This document shows, piece by piece, positions 17,479-26,474 of a stretch of DNA of 52,529 nt. The stretch covers positions 1-52,529 of the forward strand of contig CANLHK010000015.1 of assembly GCA_947490615.1 (NCBI GenBank). The letters are read 5' to 3'. The notes beneath the pieces were generated by a model, which worked only from the letters and a program-made list of their open reading frames with translations, was not told where the DNA came from and ran no database searches. Position numbers and translations under genes: made by a program. This DNA is from Planctomycetaceae bacterium. Its GTDB lineage: Bacteria > Planctomycetota > Phycisphaerae > Phycisphaerales > SM1A02. Positions within the stretch are counted from its first letter, which is position 1, and the number at the start of each line of letters is the position of its first letter.

Positions 17479-18813
17479 TCACACGCGCGTCGTTGCCCGC
17501 GGAACCGCGCACAGCGCGATGATCACCACAAGGTGCGCGTAGGCAATGTTCATGAGTTCGACGCACTCAGTCGTCGTCGTCATGAGGAAGTAACAGAACG
17601 AGGCGCATGCTCCCGCGACGACGACGCCTCCCTGTGCGGCGTTGCGCCAACCAGCGCGCAGGACAGTCATGAGCAGTGCGCCGAGCAATCCAATTCCCAC
17701 GAGGCCGGTTTCGGCAAGCGCGCGCACAAAGGTCGAGTGCGGGTGAATCTGCAGGACTTCCTCACGGCTGATGCCGCTCTCGCTGAGAAACACCGAGGTC
17801 TGCGGGTGCGCGGCCACAAAGTCGGTGAAGCTTCCAACGCCGCCGCCGATCCAAGGGTGCGTCAGCCACTGCTCGATCGCGAGCTTCCACCAGAACAAGC
17901 GCAAGTGGAGCGACGAGAAGCCGACTTCGCCGCGCAGTGCCGCAGCGGTTTCGCTTTGTGCTGAGGCGAGGTAGCGCAGCAGTCCCTCGCCAACCAGTGG
18001 AATGGCCAGCGCGCTCAACAGGAAGAGTGCCACGAATCCTGACGCGACCGTGCGCCACGAGGCATGACCCCATCGCACGAGCAGGAACGCCAACAACGCA
18101 AGAGCGGGAACCAGAGCCAAGACGGGTTGCCGCGACGCCGCGAGTGCCATGCCTGTCGCGCACAGCGCCAGAGTGAGCGTGGCGACGACGCGTCCCGCCA
18201 ACCGCTCCTTGGTCCACAACGCCAGCGTGAGCAAGATCGCGCTGCCCGCGTTCATCGCTGCGACCGCGGGAAGTGCGACGATTCCTGAGGGTCGCCACGA
18301 ATCGCCATCAGGAAGAGGCATCACGCCAAACTTCTGCGCAATCTGCACCGACGCATTGGTCGACGCTGAAGCGATGAGCGCCCACGCGATCGCTCTCGAG
18401 TATTCCAACATTGGAAAGAGCGACATCACGCCGAGTAACAGTCGCTGTCCACCAACGAGTCGTGCAGGATGTTCCGCCGTCGACCACGACGCCGAGAGTC
18501 CCATCCATCCCACCCACGCCAACGCAAGCCAGAAGGGTGGCCAGAGCAGGAGCGGCGTGAACAACGCAGGGTGCACCAGCGCGCGCGTGATGAAGACGCC
18601 GAGCAAGATCGCCGAGGAGACGCTGTTTGGTCCATGGTCGAGCGGCGCGAGAAACGCGAAGAGCAGTGCCGCCACGAGATGGATCGTGTGTCCATAGCGA
18701 TCGCGCGTTCGGATGTCGCGCAAAGTGGCGGCAAGATCAAAGGCCGCGGGAGGCGGCCAGGCGCGCGGGCTTGGAATGGTGCAGTTGAACCAAGGCCTGC
18801 AGGGGAGCTTCAT
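17479..18813 (-). CDS. O-antigen ligase/polymerase-like membrane protein
   Basis: A 444-residue polytopic protein with about ten hydrophobic helices. A large loop carries the Wzy_C/WaaL-type pattern around LRLFWWKLAIEQWLTHPWIGGGVGSF and ending IHPHSTFVRALAETGLVGIG; the H-x-x-F/Y-x-x-x-L-x-E-x-G-L string is typical of the O-antigen ligase superfamily. Such proteins join an undecaprenyl-linked glycan to lipid A core, or polymerise repeat units, in the periplasm. The ATG overlaps the stop of the upstream glycosyltransferase by 4 bp (ATGA), and asnB copy 1 starts 12 bp downstream. Ligase versus polymerase cannot be resolved from sequence. Confidence 0.87.
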   Translation of the reverse strand: MKLPCRPWFNCTIPSPRAWPPPAAFDLAATLRDIRTRDRYGHTIHLVAALLFAFLAPLDHGPNSVSSAILLGVFITRALVHPALFTPLLLWPPFWLALAWVGWMGLSASWSTAEHPARLVGGQRLLLGVMSLFPMLEYSRAIAWALIASASTNASVQIAQKFGVMPLPDGDSWRPSGIVALPAVAAMNAGSAILLTLALWTKERLAGRVVATLTLALCATGMALAASRQPVLALVPALALLAFLLVRWGHASWRTVASGFVALFLLSALAIPLVGEGLLRYLASAQSETAAALRGEVGFSSLHLRLFWWKLAIEQWLTHPWIGGGVGSFTDFVAAHPQTSVFLSESGISREEVLQIHPHSTFVRALAETGLVGIGLLGALLMTVLRAGWRNAAQGGVVVAGACASFCYFLMTTTTECVELMNIAYAHLVVIIALCAVPRATTRV

Positions 18814-19946
18814 GCGCCCAACGCCTCGGCGATGGTGGCATTCACCAGATGCACATCGAAGCGGCGCTCCGCCAACTCGCGTGACGCGGCTCCCATCTTC
18901 TCGCGCAGATGTTGGTCATCGGCAAACTTCATACAGGCCGCCGCGAGGGCGTCGGCGTCGCGCGCAGGAACCAGCGTGCCGTTCACGCCGCGCTCAACCG
19001 TTTCGCGGCAGCCTGGTGCATCGGTGGTGATGATGGCGCGGCCAGTGGCGAGAGCTTCAAGCGTGCTCTTGGGCGTTCCTTCGCGGTACGACGGCAGCAC
19101 GAAGACGCTGCACTGCGCGAGTTCCTCACGGACATCGTCCAGCCGCCCCGCGTACTCAATCGTTCCCTCCTGCACCCACGCATCGAGTTCTTCTTGGCGA
19201 ATGGCCGAGGGATTCTCGTCGATCCATCCCACGAGTCGAAAGCGACAGTCGCTGCGGTGTTCGCGGACAGCGCGCGCGGCCGCGGCGTATTCACGAACAC
19301 CTTTGTCGCCGAGAAGCCGCGCGACCATCAAGAATATGTGGTCCTTCGGAACCGCGACCTGCGGGAAGTGTGCGAGGTCGACGCCTGATCCTCCAACTTG
19401 CGCGACGGCGAGTCCGCGCACGAGCAGCTTGCGCTCCTCGAACTCGTAGCGATCGCTCTTGTTCTGGAAGAGCACCGTCGTGGAGTCGCGCATCGCTCGG
19501 CGATAGAGACGCACCGCGATCAGGCGCAGCAGTCGCGCCCGCATCGACTCGCCGATGAACGCGTAACCAAGCCCCGTGATGAGCGCCACGCGCTTGGGCA
19601 CACCAGCCGCACGCGCTGCGCGCATGGCGTGGAAGACGGGCTTTGGATTGGTTGCCAGCACGCCATCAGGTCTGAGGCGCTTGAACAATGCGCGGTAGTG
19701 CCAGCGGGTCCGCCACTCACTCAGCGGATTGAGACTGCTGCGGCGCAGCGGCGAGAAGACGCAGGTCGCGCCAAGCGCCTCAACTTCGCGTCGGACGGTG
19801 TCGCTGTCGCGCTCGATGGGGAACGGCGTCGAGACGATGACTTCATGTCCGCGTCCGACGAGATCGCGCACCAACGCGCCACGAAAGGCCACGACGCTGT
19901 CGCCAATACCGTTCACGATGACGAAGCGCTTGCCCGTGGACTCCAT
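18810..19946 (-). CDS. GT4-family glycosyltransferase (PglA/WbpT-like)
   Basis: A 378-residue cytoplasmic or peripheral glycosyltransferase. VLPSYREGTPKSTLEALATGRAIITTDAPG, here split as the E-x7-E donor-binding region, and LITGLGYAFIG earlier resemble PglA-like GalNAc transferases of oligosaccharide loci. It would add one sugar to a lipid-linked glycan. The start is ATG at 19946. A TACAGT -10 box (19954-19959) ends 7 nt before the start and is preceded, with a 17-nt spacer, by TTCACG, one of the clearest leaderless-type promoters in the window. It is coupled to the O-antigen-ligase-like gene by a 4-bp overlap. Confidence 0.9.
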   Translation of the reverse strand: MESTGKRFVIVNGIGDSVVAFRGALVRDLVGRGHEVIVSTPFPIERDSDTVRREVEALGATCVFSPLRRSSLNPLSEWRTRWHYRALFKRLRPDGVLATNPKPVFHAMRAARAAGVPKRVALITGLGYAFIGESMRARLLRLIAVRLYRRAMRDSTTVLFQNKSDRYEFEERKLLVRGLAVAQVGGSGVDLAHFPQVAVPKDHIFLMVARLLGDKGVREYAAAARAVREHRSDCRFRLVGWIDENPSAIRQEELDAWVQEGTIEYAGRLDDVREELAQCSVFVLPSYREGTPKSTLEALATGRAIITTDAPGCRETVERGVNGTLVPARDADALAAACMKFADDQHLREKMGAASRELAERRFDVHLVNATIAEALGA

Positions 19947-19953
19947 GCGGCGC

Positions 19954-19982
19954 ACTGTACGAATCCGATCGCGATCCGTGAA
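19954..19982 (-). promoter_or_regulatory. Candidate promoter for a leaderless transcript
   Basis: On the minus strand TTCACG, a 17-nt spacer and TACAGT are followed by 7 nt and the ATG at 19946, so transcription would begin at or next to the start codon. The -35 matches consensus at four of six positions. Confidence 0.5.
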
Positions 19983-19987
19983 CGCGT

Positions 19988-21187
19988 TCAGCGTGGGAGA
20001 GCGGTGGAGGCATCGGCGCTCAGGGCGAGCGACGGAACGCCCACGCGCCGACCCGACTCGCGTCGTTCATGCGCGATTTCGCGGTAAAGTTGGGCATAGC
20101 GCGCAGCGGTCTTCTCGATCGAGAAGTTCTGGCGAATCCGCTCGCGCGCGCCTTCACCAAGGAGCATGCGCGCGGTCGAACCCATCGCGGTGAGCCCGAG
20201 GATCTCTGCAGCAAGTCGTTGCGCGTCCCCACAGGGAATCACGCGGCCCGCGTCACCGATGACATCGGCGGTGTCGCCCGAATCAGTGCCGATGACGGGC
20301 AGTGCGCAGGCCATCGCCTCACCGACGGCGTTGGGGCATCCCTCGGTGGCGCTCGAAGAAACCAAGAGATCGAGTCCTGCCATGACTCGCTGCACATCGG
20401 GGCGTTCACCCAAGAGATGGAGTCGGCCCGCCAATGGCCCGCGCGCGGCAGACCGGCAACGCTCGTGGGTGTTCGTGCCGTGACCGACGCAGACAAAGCG
20501 AAGGCGCGGATCGTGCGCGGCGGCAATCTGCGCAGCGCGGAAGAAGTTCGGGTGGTCCTTGCTTGGATGGACGCGGGCGACGATGCCGACCGCGACCTCG
20601 TCGTCCTGGAGTCCGAGTTCGGCGCGAAACAGCGCGCGCGCCACTGGATCAGGGCGGAAGCTCTCGACCTCGAATCCGTTGTGGATGACCAGACTTCGGC
20701 GATTCAGGTATCCGATGCGCGCATGCTGCTCGCTGCTCACGCGTGAGTTGTTCACCAACGCATCCGCGTGGGGAGCCAACAGGCGACCCGAGCGGATGAC
20801 TGCCTGCGTGAGGTAGCGCTCCTTACTGATGTCGTAGAGCGATTGGCGAATGTTCCAGACGATGCCCGTCTTGCGCGGCAGCCATGGGCGCGCGAGGCTC
20901 GCCGCGACATTCGAGTGGTACATCCACGACTGGACGATGTCAGGTCGCGTTCCGCAGAGAATGGTGATGAGTCGGCGCAGCGCACGCGGACTCACTTCGC
21001 CGCGTCGCAGATCAAGGCTGACCACTTCAATGCCGAGATCACGCACGACCTCGATGAGCGCGCCGTCGTTCACCAGCGTGACGACGGTCGGCTCAAACTC
21101 GCTGCGATCCATCGCGCGCAAGAGTTTGATCAGCATCTGCTCCGCGCCGCCGACAGCCAGGGTGGTGATGAAGTGGGTGATGCGCAC
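19988..21187 (-). CDS. GT4-family glycosyltransferase
   Basis: A 399-residue protein beginning with the GT4 acceptor-site pattern HFITTLAVGGAEQMLIKLL. Later motifs are VGIVARVHPSKDHPNFF, LLGERPDVQRVMAGLD and SSATEGCPNAVGEAMACALP, with the conserved E-x7-E region. It would transfer a sugar from a nucleotide donor to the growing glycan. The start codon is GTG at 21187, with TAGGTT (21196-21201) ending 8 nt before it. It lies 41 bp upstream of the PglA-like gene on the same strand. A GGCGCG/CGCGCC hairpin (21204-21222) sits just upstream and might end transcription from asnB copy 2, but it has no T tract. Confidence 0.9.
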   Translation of the reverse strand: MRITHFITTLAVGGAEQMLIKLLRAMDRSEFEPTVVTLVNDGALIEVVRDLGIEVVSLDLRRGEVSPRALRRLITILCGTRPDIVQSWMYHSNVAASLARPWLPRKTGIVWNIRQSLYDISKERYLTQAVIRSGRLLAPHADALVNNSRVSSEQHARIGYLNRRSLVIHNGFEVESFRPDPVARALFRAELGLQDDEVAVGIVARVHPSKDHPNFFRAAQIAAAHDPRLRFVCVGHGTNTHERCRSAARGPLAGRLHLLGERPDVQRVMAGLDLLVSSSATEGCPNAVGEAMACALPVIGTDSGDTADVIGDAGRVIPCGDAQRLAAEILGLTAMGSTARMLLGEGARERIRQNFSIEKTAARYAQLYREIAHERRESGRRVGVPSLALSADASTALPR

Positions 21188-21235
21188 GGCGATCGAACCT
21201 AAGGGCGCGGAGCATACGCGCCGCCGCCACCCGAC

Positions 21236-23104
21236 TCAATGCGTCGCCGTGAGCAGTTCATGGTGGCTCGTGCGCCGTTCGCGCAGCCAGCGCTCCAAGA
21301 TCAGCATTGGCCATAACCGATAGATCGAGAAGTGCGCGGGATGGCGCTGCTCCTCAACAAACGCTGTCAACGCGTCGCCATCGAGGTGATCGCGCAAGAT
21401 CGCATCGCCACCAAGCGACTCTTCGGCAAGTCGCAACAGTGCGCCCTGCGACCAGCATTTGGCGGGAAGTCCAAACCCCATCTTGCGCCGCTCCATCCAC
21501 TGTTGCGGCAGATACTCCATCGCGACCTCTTTCAAGATCTGCTTGGTTCCTGCGGGCGGCTGCCACAAGAGTGCGTCAGGAAGCGTGGCGGCAAACGAAC
21601 CGAGATCACGATCGAGCAGCGGGCAGCGCACCTCGAGTGAGCACTGCATGCTCATGCGATCGACCTTCGCCAACACCGCACCAGGCATGTAGGTCGCGGC
21701 GTCGAGCGCGCGCATGCGCTGCAGCGGCGTGCGCGCACGATCGCCCAGCATCGCACGCCAACGAATGAGTTCATGCGCCGCGCGGGGAGGCAGGGGCGTG
21801 CCGAGGAGCTCCTCGACACGCTCAGGTTGGAACATCAACCAGCGTGGCGAGAGGTAGCGCTCGGCCACAGACGAGCTGCGTTGTCCGCGCAGCCGTGATT
21901 TCATGCGCGCTACGAAACCGCGCGCATCGGACGCGCCTTCGATCAAGGTGTCTTTGTAGCGACCGTAGCCGCCGAAGAGTTCATCGCCGCCATCACCCGA
22001 GAGCGCGACCGTCACAAACTGACGCGTGAAGCGCGAGAGCAGGAGCGTCGGCAGACACGACGAGTCGCCGTTGGGTTCGTCGAGGCGCGCCGCAATCTCA
22101 GGAAGCATGTCCATCGCGTCGGGCGACAGCACGGCGTCGTGGTGGTTGGTGCCAAGAAGCTGCGCGGTCTCGCGTGCAAAGAGATGCTCAGTCGCATCAG
22201 GATCATCAAAGCCAATGGAGAAGGTCTCGACCTTCTTGCCAAAGTCCTTTGCCATCACCGCGACCACGAGCGAGCTGTCGACGCCACCCGAGAGAAACGC
22301 ACCGAGCGGTACATCGCTCTCAAGCCGCTTCTCGACGGCGCGCTGGACAAGCTGGCGCAGTTGCGATTTCGCCTCTGCGGGCGTGAGATGCGACTCGATG
22401 GCCCGTCGGGGTTGAAACTCGAAACAGCGGCGTCGCTGCCAGGAGTCGTTGGCGAAGTCGATCGCGACGGCTTCGCCTGGATCGAGCTTCACGACATCCT
22501 CGTAGATGCAGAGTTCAGTCGGGATGTACTGCACCAAGAGGTAGGCCGCGATGGCGTCCCGGGCGATGCGTCGCTCAAAGAAGGGGAGCGCTTCGATCGC
22601 GCGCAATTCGCTGGCAAACGCGAGAAATCCGTCGCCCTCGGCGATGTAGAGCGGCTTCTTCCCGAAGGGGTCGCGCGCGAGGATCAGCGTGCGTTCGCGT
22701 TCGTTCCACGCTGCGAACGCGAACATCCCATCGAGCTGTTCAACCTTGGCGAGGTCGACCTCCTCGAACAGGTGGCAGAGGACTTCGGTGTCGCTGCGCG
22801 AGCGAAACGCGTGGCCCGCCGACTCGAGTGCGCTCCGCAGGTCGTGGTGGTTGTAGATCTCGCCGTTGAAGACGACTTGGACCGAGCCATCTTCGTTGCC
22901 CATCGGCTGTCGCGCTTCGGGGCGAAGGTCGATGATGGAAAGTCGACGATGCGCGAGTGCCACGCGTCCATCCTCGGAGACCCAGCTTGCGCCATCGTCA
23001 GGTCCGCGATGGATCATCGTGTCGCGCATCACCGTGACGAGGCGAAGCAATTCGTCGCGGCCAATGCCGCGGCCCGTGTCGATGATGCCTGCGATTCCAC
23101 ACAT
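21236..23104 (-). CDS. asnB: Asparagine synthetase-like glutamine amidotransferase (copy 2)
   Basis: A 622-residue protein starting MCGIAGIIDTGRG, with the Cys2 nucleophile. It keeps HRGPDDGA, RLSIIDLR, FNGEIYNHHDL, the PP-loop SGGVDSSLVVAVM, FSIGFDDPDATEH and SGDGGDELFGGYGRY. The frame is open for 519 bp upstream, but that extension overlaps the divergent methyltransferase gene and lacks similarity, and Cys2 must follow the initiator Met. Its 5' flank is a 13-bp tandem repeat abutting the start codon, which is unusual. It is a paralogue of the copy at 15466-17466, and both are equally complete. In this locus amidation of a uronic acid or amino sugar is as likely as asparagine synthesis. Confidence 0.92.
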   Translation of the reverse strand: MCGIAGIIDTGRGIGRDELLRLVTVMRDTMIHRGPDDGASWVSEDGRVALAHRRLSIIDLRPEARQPMGNEDGSVQVVFNGEIYNHHDLRSALESAGHAFRSRSDTEVLCHLFEEVDLAKVEQLDGMFAFAAWNERERTLILARDPFGKKPLYIAEGDGFLAFASELRAIEALPFFERRIARDAIAAYLLVQYIPTELCIYEDVVKLDPGEAVAIDFANDSWQRRRCFEFQPRRAIESHLTPAEAKSQLRQLVQRAVEKRLESDVPLGAFLSGGVDSSLVVAVMAKDFGKKVETFSIGFDDPDATEHLFARETAQLLGTNHHDAVLSPDAMDMLPEIAARLDEPNGDSSCLPTLLLSRFTRQFVTVALSGDGGDELFGGYGRYKDTLIEGASDARGFVARMKSRLRGQRSSSVAERYLSPRWLMFQPERVEELLGTPLPPRAAHELIRWRAMLGDRARTPLQRMRALDAATYMPGAVLAKVDRMSMQCSLEVRCPLLDRDLGSFAATLPDALLWQPPAGTKQILKEVAMEYLPQQWMERRKMGFGLPAKCWSQGALLRLAEESLGGDAILRDHLDGDALTAFVEEQRHPAHFSIYRLWPMLILERWLRERRTSHHELLTATH

Positions 23105-23143
23105 GCGTTGGCGTGATGCGTTGGCGTGATGCTTCGGCGTGAC
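23105..23143. repeat. Tandem repeat, three copies of a 13-bp unit abutting asnB copy 2
   Basis: Three units of GCGTTGGCGTGAT (23105, 23118 and 23131; the third has three changes). The array touches the minus-strand ATG of the gene starting at 23104, so it forms the immediate 5' flank where promoter or ribosome-binding elements should be. Confidence 0.9.
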
Positions 23144-23219
23144 GCGCGGCGAGAATAGCAGCGTTCCGATGGCAGTGCGGAAACGCGCGGCATGGTTGGA
23201 AATGCCGTAAACTCGGCTC

Positions 23220-24404
23220 ATGTCCGCCAGCAAGGGAATCACCGCGCCCAAGCACGATGCAGCCGTGAAGGGAACCGACGAATCGCTGCGCTTCGGCTTC
23301 GGACGCAACTGGTCGGACTTCATCGCCCAGCACTTCTCCGACGACCGCGTTGAGTCGAGTCGCGCGCATCTCCTGAAGGCGCTGCGCCTCAAAACTCTTG
23401 CGGAGCTTTCGTTTCTCGACATTGGTTGCGGCAGCGGACTGCACTCACTCGCGGCGCTGCGCGCGGGCGCGAATCGCGTGTACGGATTCGACTTCGACCC
23501 CGATTCGGTCGCGACCAGTATCAAGGTTCGCGACATGACGGTCGGCGCGACGGCGCCATGGACGGTCGAGCGCGGCTCGGTACTCGACGCAGCGTGTATG
23601 AAGCAGTTGGAGCCTGCGGACATCGTCTACTCCTGGGGCGTCCTGCATCACACGGGTGATCTCTGGACTGCGATGGACAACGCGATCATTCCTCGCAAGC
23701 CCGATGGCGTCGTCTACCTCGCGCTCTATTCGAGCGATCAGTATGTCGAGCCACCCGCCAACCACTGGGTTCGCATCAAGAAGAGCTACAACCAACGCGG
23801 CGCGCTGGGCAAGCGGATCATGGAGTGGAAGCACGCATCACGGCTCTTTGTCGGCGGATTGCGCTCAGGAGTGATGCCGTGGACGGTCATGCGCAACGCG
23901 GGTGTGCGCGGCATGAACTTCTGGACTGACATTCGCGATTGGCTCGGAGGTTGGCCGATTGAGTTCGCTTCTTATGTCGAGGTCGAGCAGTGGGCCGCAC
24001 GGCACGGCCTCACCATCGTCAACGCTGTGCTCGGTGAAGGCTGCACGGAGTATGTCCTCGCGGATCTGCAGCACCACCAAGTCTGGGCCGCAGAGGAGCG
24101 TCGTCGCCTCGCCGCGCGCAAGCCGTTGCCCGCGCCCTTTGAGAAGAACGCGGGGATCTCTTGGACGAGTTACATCCCCGCACAGATCGGTGCGTGTGAC
24201 GAAGCGTTGACTCCGCGCGGTTCACGCTTGATGCTCTATGACGGCGATCGCCCGTTCGGGCTCCCACACTTTCTGCACGCCCACATCGGTCGCTACGGAC
24301 AGGGACGCTTCGGTCACTGGCGTGATCATGTGATCTTCGCGACGCCCGATGGCAGCGACCCCAACGCCGACCCATCGCGCTACACCTATGTCGCGGACTA
24401 CTAG
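23220..24404 (+). CDS. Class I SAM-dependent methyltransferase
   Basis: A 394-residue protein. Motif I is LDIGCGSGLHSL, with the acidic residue closing strand 2 in VYGFDFDPDSV, and motif IV is IVYSWGVLHHTGD, all in a Rossmann methyltransferase domain at about residues 60-190. The C-terminal half (about 200-394) is a separate region without motifs I recognise; it may bind the acceptor glycan. It starts the plus-strand operon with wzm, wzt and a sulfotransferase-like gene, so methylation of the exported polysaccharide or its lipid carrier is a fair inference. TAAACT (23208-23213) ends 6 nt before the ATG. Confidence 0.88.
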   Translation: MSASKGITAPKHDAAVKGTDESLRFGFGRNWSDFIAQHFSDDRVESSRAHLLKALRLKTLAELSFLDIGCGSGLHSLAALRAGANRVYGFDFDPDSVATSIKVRDMTVGATAPWTVERGSVLDAACMKQLEPADIVYSWGVLHHTGDLWTAMDNAIIPRKPDGVVYLALYSSDQYVEPPANHWVRIKKSYNQRGALGKRIMEWKHASRLFVGGLRSGVMPWTVMRNAGVRGMNFWTDIRDWLGGWPIEFASYVEVEQWAARHGLTIVNAVLGEGCTEYVLADLQHHQVWAAEERRRLAARKPLPAPFEKNAGISWTSYIPAQIGACDEALTPRGSRLMLYDGDRPFGLPHFLHAHIGRYGQGRFGHWRDHVIFATPDGSDPNADPSRYTYVADY

Positions 24405-24417
24405 CAGCGCCTTACCG

Positions 24418-25230
24418 ATGCGCGCGACCACCGAACTCCTCCGATCGATCGTCTCGCGACACCGCGAGCTCGTCTTGGTCTTAGCGCGCCGCGAGATCCA
24501 TGAGCGATACGCGGGCACCGCGCTCGGTTCGGTGTGGGCAGTCCTCACACCATTGCTCACCATGGCGATCTATGTGGGTCTGTTTGGATTCGTTTTCCCA
24601 GCGCGTTTTGGTGCCGACGGGACTCCGTGGCTTGGCGCGGCGTTGATTCTTTCGGGGCTTGTCCCGTGGATTGCCGTCGCCGAGTGCGCGGTGCGCGCAC
24701 CATCGACCTTGCTCTCGCACCGCGCGTTGGTGCGGCAAGTGGTGTTTCCTGTTGAAGTGTTGCCCGCAAAGTCGACGCTCGCAGGGTTGGTGCCGCAGAT
24801 TGTGGGCACCGTGGTCGCGCTGCCGATCGCGCTGTGGACGGTGGGCCTGTCCCCGATGCTCTTGCTGCTTCCAGCACTTTGGTTGACGCAGCTCGCGCTG
24901 ATGTTTGGGTTGATGTTGCTGCTCTCGACGCTCGGAATCTGGTTGCGCGACTTGCGCGAGATCGTCGCGTTCTTAGCCAACATCGGACTCTACATCGCGC
25001 CGATTCTCTTACTTCCGCCCGTTCTCGAGGTCTTGCCGCGTGCAGCACTTTGGGCGATCGCAGCGAATCCCTTCAGTCACATGGTCTGGTGCTTCCATGA
25101 TGCGACGGTGCATCAGCGGTTCGCGCATCCGTGGTCGTGGCTGGTCTTCCCGTGCGTTGCTGCAGTCGTGCTCGTCGTCGGCGCGCGCTTGTTTGCTCGA
25201 CTCAAGCCTGCGATGGGGGAGGCGCTGTGA
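24418..25230 (+). CDS. wzm: Polysaccharide ABC transporter, permease subunit (Wzm-like)
   Basis: A 270-residue ABC-2-type permease with six predicted membrane helices. The cytoplasmic N-terminus carries LARREIHERYAGTALGSVWAVLTPL, characteristic of polysaccharide and teichoic acid exporters (Wzm, TagG, KpsM). It would export an undecaprenyl-linked glycan across the inner membrane with the ATPase encoded next. The start is uncertain: ATG at 24418 lies 14 bp after the previous stop, while an in-frame ATG at 24388 would overlap the previous gene. No good ribosome-binding site precedes either. The stop overlaps the wzt GTG by 4 bp. Confidence 0.9.
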   Translation: MRATTELLRSIVSRHRELVLVLARREIHERYAGTALGSVWAVLTPLLTMAIYVGLFGFVFPARFGADGTPWLGAALILSGLVPWIAVAECAVRAPSTLLSHRALVRQVVFPVEVLPAKSTLAGLVPQIVGTVVALPIALWTVGLSPMLLLLPALWLTQLALMFGLMLLLSTLGIWLRDLREIVAFLANIGLYIAPILLLPPVLEVLPRAALWAIAANPFSHMVWCFHDATVHQRFAHPWSWLVFPCVAAVVLVVGARLFARLKPAMGEAL

Positions 25231-26474
25231 GTACGCCGACTCCATCGTTGACCGTGCAAGGCGTCTCGAAGCAGTTTGAGATCTACGCCAATCCCGCGCA
25301 GATGCTTCTTGAGCTCATCGGCTTTGGCACGCGGCACGAGCGGTTTGCGGCGCTCACCGATGTCACCTTTGAAGTAGCGCGCGGCGAAGTTGTCGGCATC
25401 GTCGGACGCAACGGCGCGGGCAAATCAACGCTGTTGAAGATCGTCGCGGGCACGCTCGCAGCGGATTGCGGTTCTGTCGCCGTCGGAGGCCGCATTTCAG
25501 CGATCCTCGAACTCGGCACGGGGTTTCATCCCGAGTATTCGGGCCGTGAGAACATCATCATGGGCGGGCTCTGCCTCGGGATGACGCGTCGCGAGATTCT
25601 GGCCAAGCAAGAAGAGGTGGTCGCGTTCAGTGAGCTCGGTGAGTTCATCGATCGACCATTGCGGACCTATTCAAGCGGGATGCACGCACGACTCTGTTTC
25701 GCCACGGCGCTGGCGTGCGATCCAACGATTCTCATCGTCGATGAGGCGCTCTCGGTGGGCGATGTGCGCTTCCAACGCAAGTGTTTCGCGCACTTCGAGG
25801 CGCTGCGCGCGCGCGGCACCACCATCCTCTTGGTCTCGCATGACATGAACGCCGTGGCGCAGATTTGCGATCGAGCGATCTGGCTGGAGCGCGGAAAGGT
25901 CGTCGCGGTCGGCGGCGCGAAAGAGGTCGCCGAGCAGTATCTGCGCGCGATGCTCGCAGGCAGCCAGTCGCCGCTTGCGAGCGCGCAGCCGTCGCCGCTC
26001 GGCGGCGGTGTCGCGCCTGAGATGCGCTACGGCTCGGGTGCTGCAGTGATTGAGAGTGTTGAAGTGCTCGAAGAGTCCGGTAGCGGGGCTGCGTTGCTCC
26101 GTCCGCGGCAGCGCTACAAGCTTCGTGCTCGCGTGCGCGCGACGCAACCGCTTGACGATCTCCATGTCGGCTTCTCGATTCGCACGATTCGCGGTGTCGA
26201 AGTCTTCTCGATCAATCCGCGTCCACAGCGCGTCGCGCCTGTGGTGCTCGCGCCCGGCGAGTCGGTGGTGGCGGAGGTCCACTTCCTCAATCACCTCGCT
26301 CCTGGCGAGTACTTCCTCACCGTCGGAGCGTGGGGACTCGGCGAGGACGCGCACCACGATCGCCGCGTCGATGTGTTGCAACTGCAAGTCGTGGGTGAGA
26401 TCGGTGCGCTGCAGCAGTCGCTTGTCGATCTTGAGGCGGAGTACCGCTTCGTTGAGAAGGAAGTGGCGCGATGA
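25227..26474 (+). CDS. wzt: Polysaccharide ABC transporter, ATPase subunit with carbohydrate-binding tail (Wzt-like)
   Basis: A 415-residue protein. The ATPase domain (about 1-245) has Walker A GRNGAGKST, a Q-loop region, signature YSSGMHARL, Walker B TILIVDEAL and the switch His. The tail (about 265-415) has the beta-rich pattern of the Wzt C-terminal domain, which in several O-antigens binds the modified non-reducing end of the finished polymer before export. The start is GTG at 25227 (GTGA overlap with wzm), preceded by GGGGGAGG. A longer in-frame extension would run deep inside wzm and is rejected. A Wzt with this tail implies a terminally modified glycan, matching the methyltransferases nearby. 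Confidence 0.92.
   Translation: MSTPTPSLTVQGVSKQFEIYANPAQMLLELIGFGTRHERFAALTDVTFEVARGEVVGIVGRNGAGKSTLLKIVAGTLAADCGSVAVGGRISAILELGTGFHPEYSGRENIIMGGLCLGMTRREILAKQEEVVAFSELGEFIDRPLRTYSSGMHARLCFATALACDPTILIVDEALSVGDVRFQRKCFAHFEALRARGTTILLVSHDMNAVAQICDRAIWLERGKVVAVGGAKEVAEQYLRAMLAGSQSPLASAQPSPLGGGVAPEMRYGSGAAVIESVEVLEESGSGAALLRPRQRYKLRARVRATQPLDDLHVGFSIRTIRGVEVFSINPRPQRVAPVVLAPGESVVAEVHFLNHLAPGEYFLTVGAWGLGEDAHHDRRVDVLQLQVVGEIGALQQSLVDLEAEYRFVEKEVAR

Noticed and set aside
23105-23623. Longer N-terminus for asnB copy 2
   Set aside because: The catalytic Cys must be residue 2, and the extension overlaps the divergent methyltransferase gene.
25131-25226. Longer N-terminus for wzt
   Set aside because: It would lie inside wzm; a GTG with a strong Shine-Dalgarno sits at the usual 4-bp overlap and homology starts right after it.
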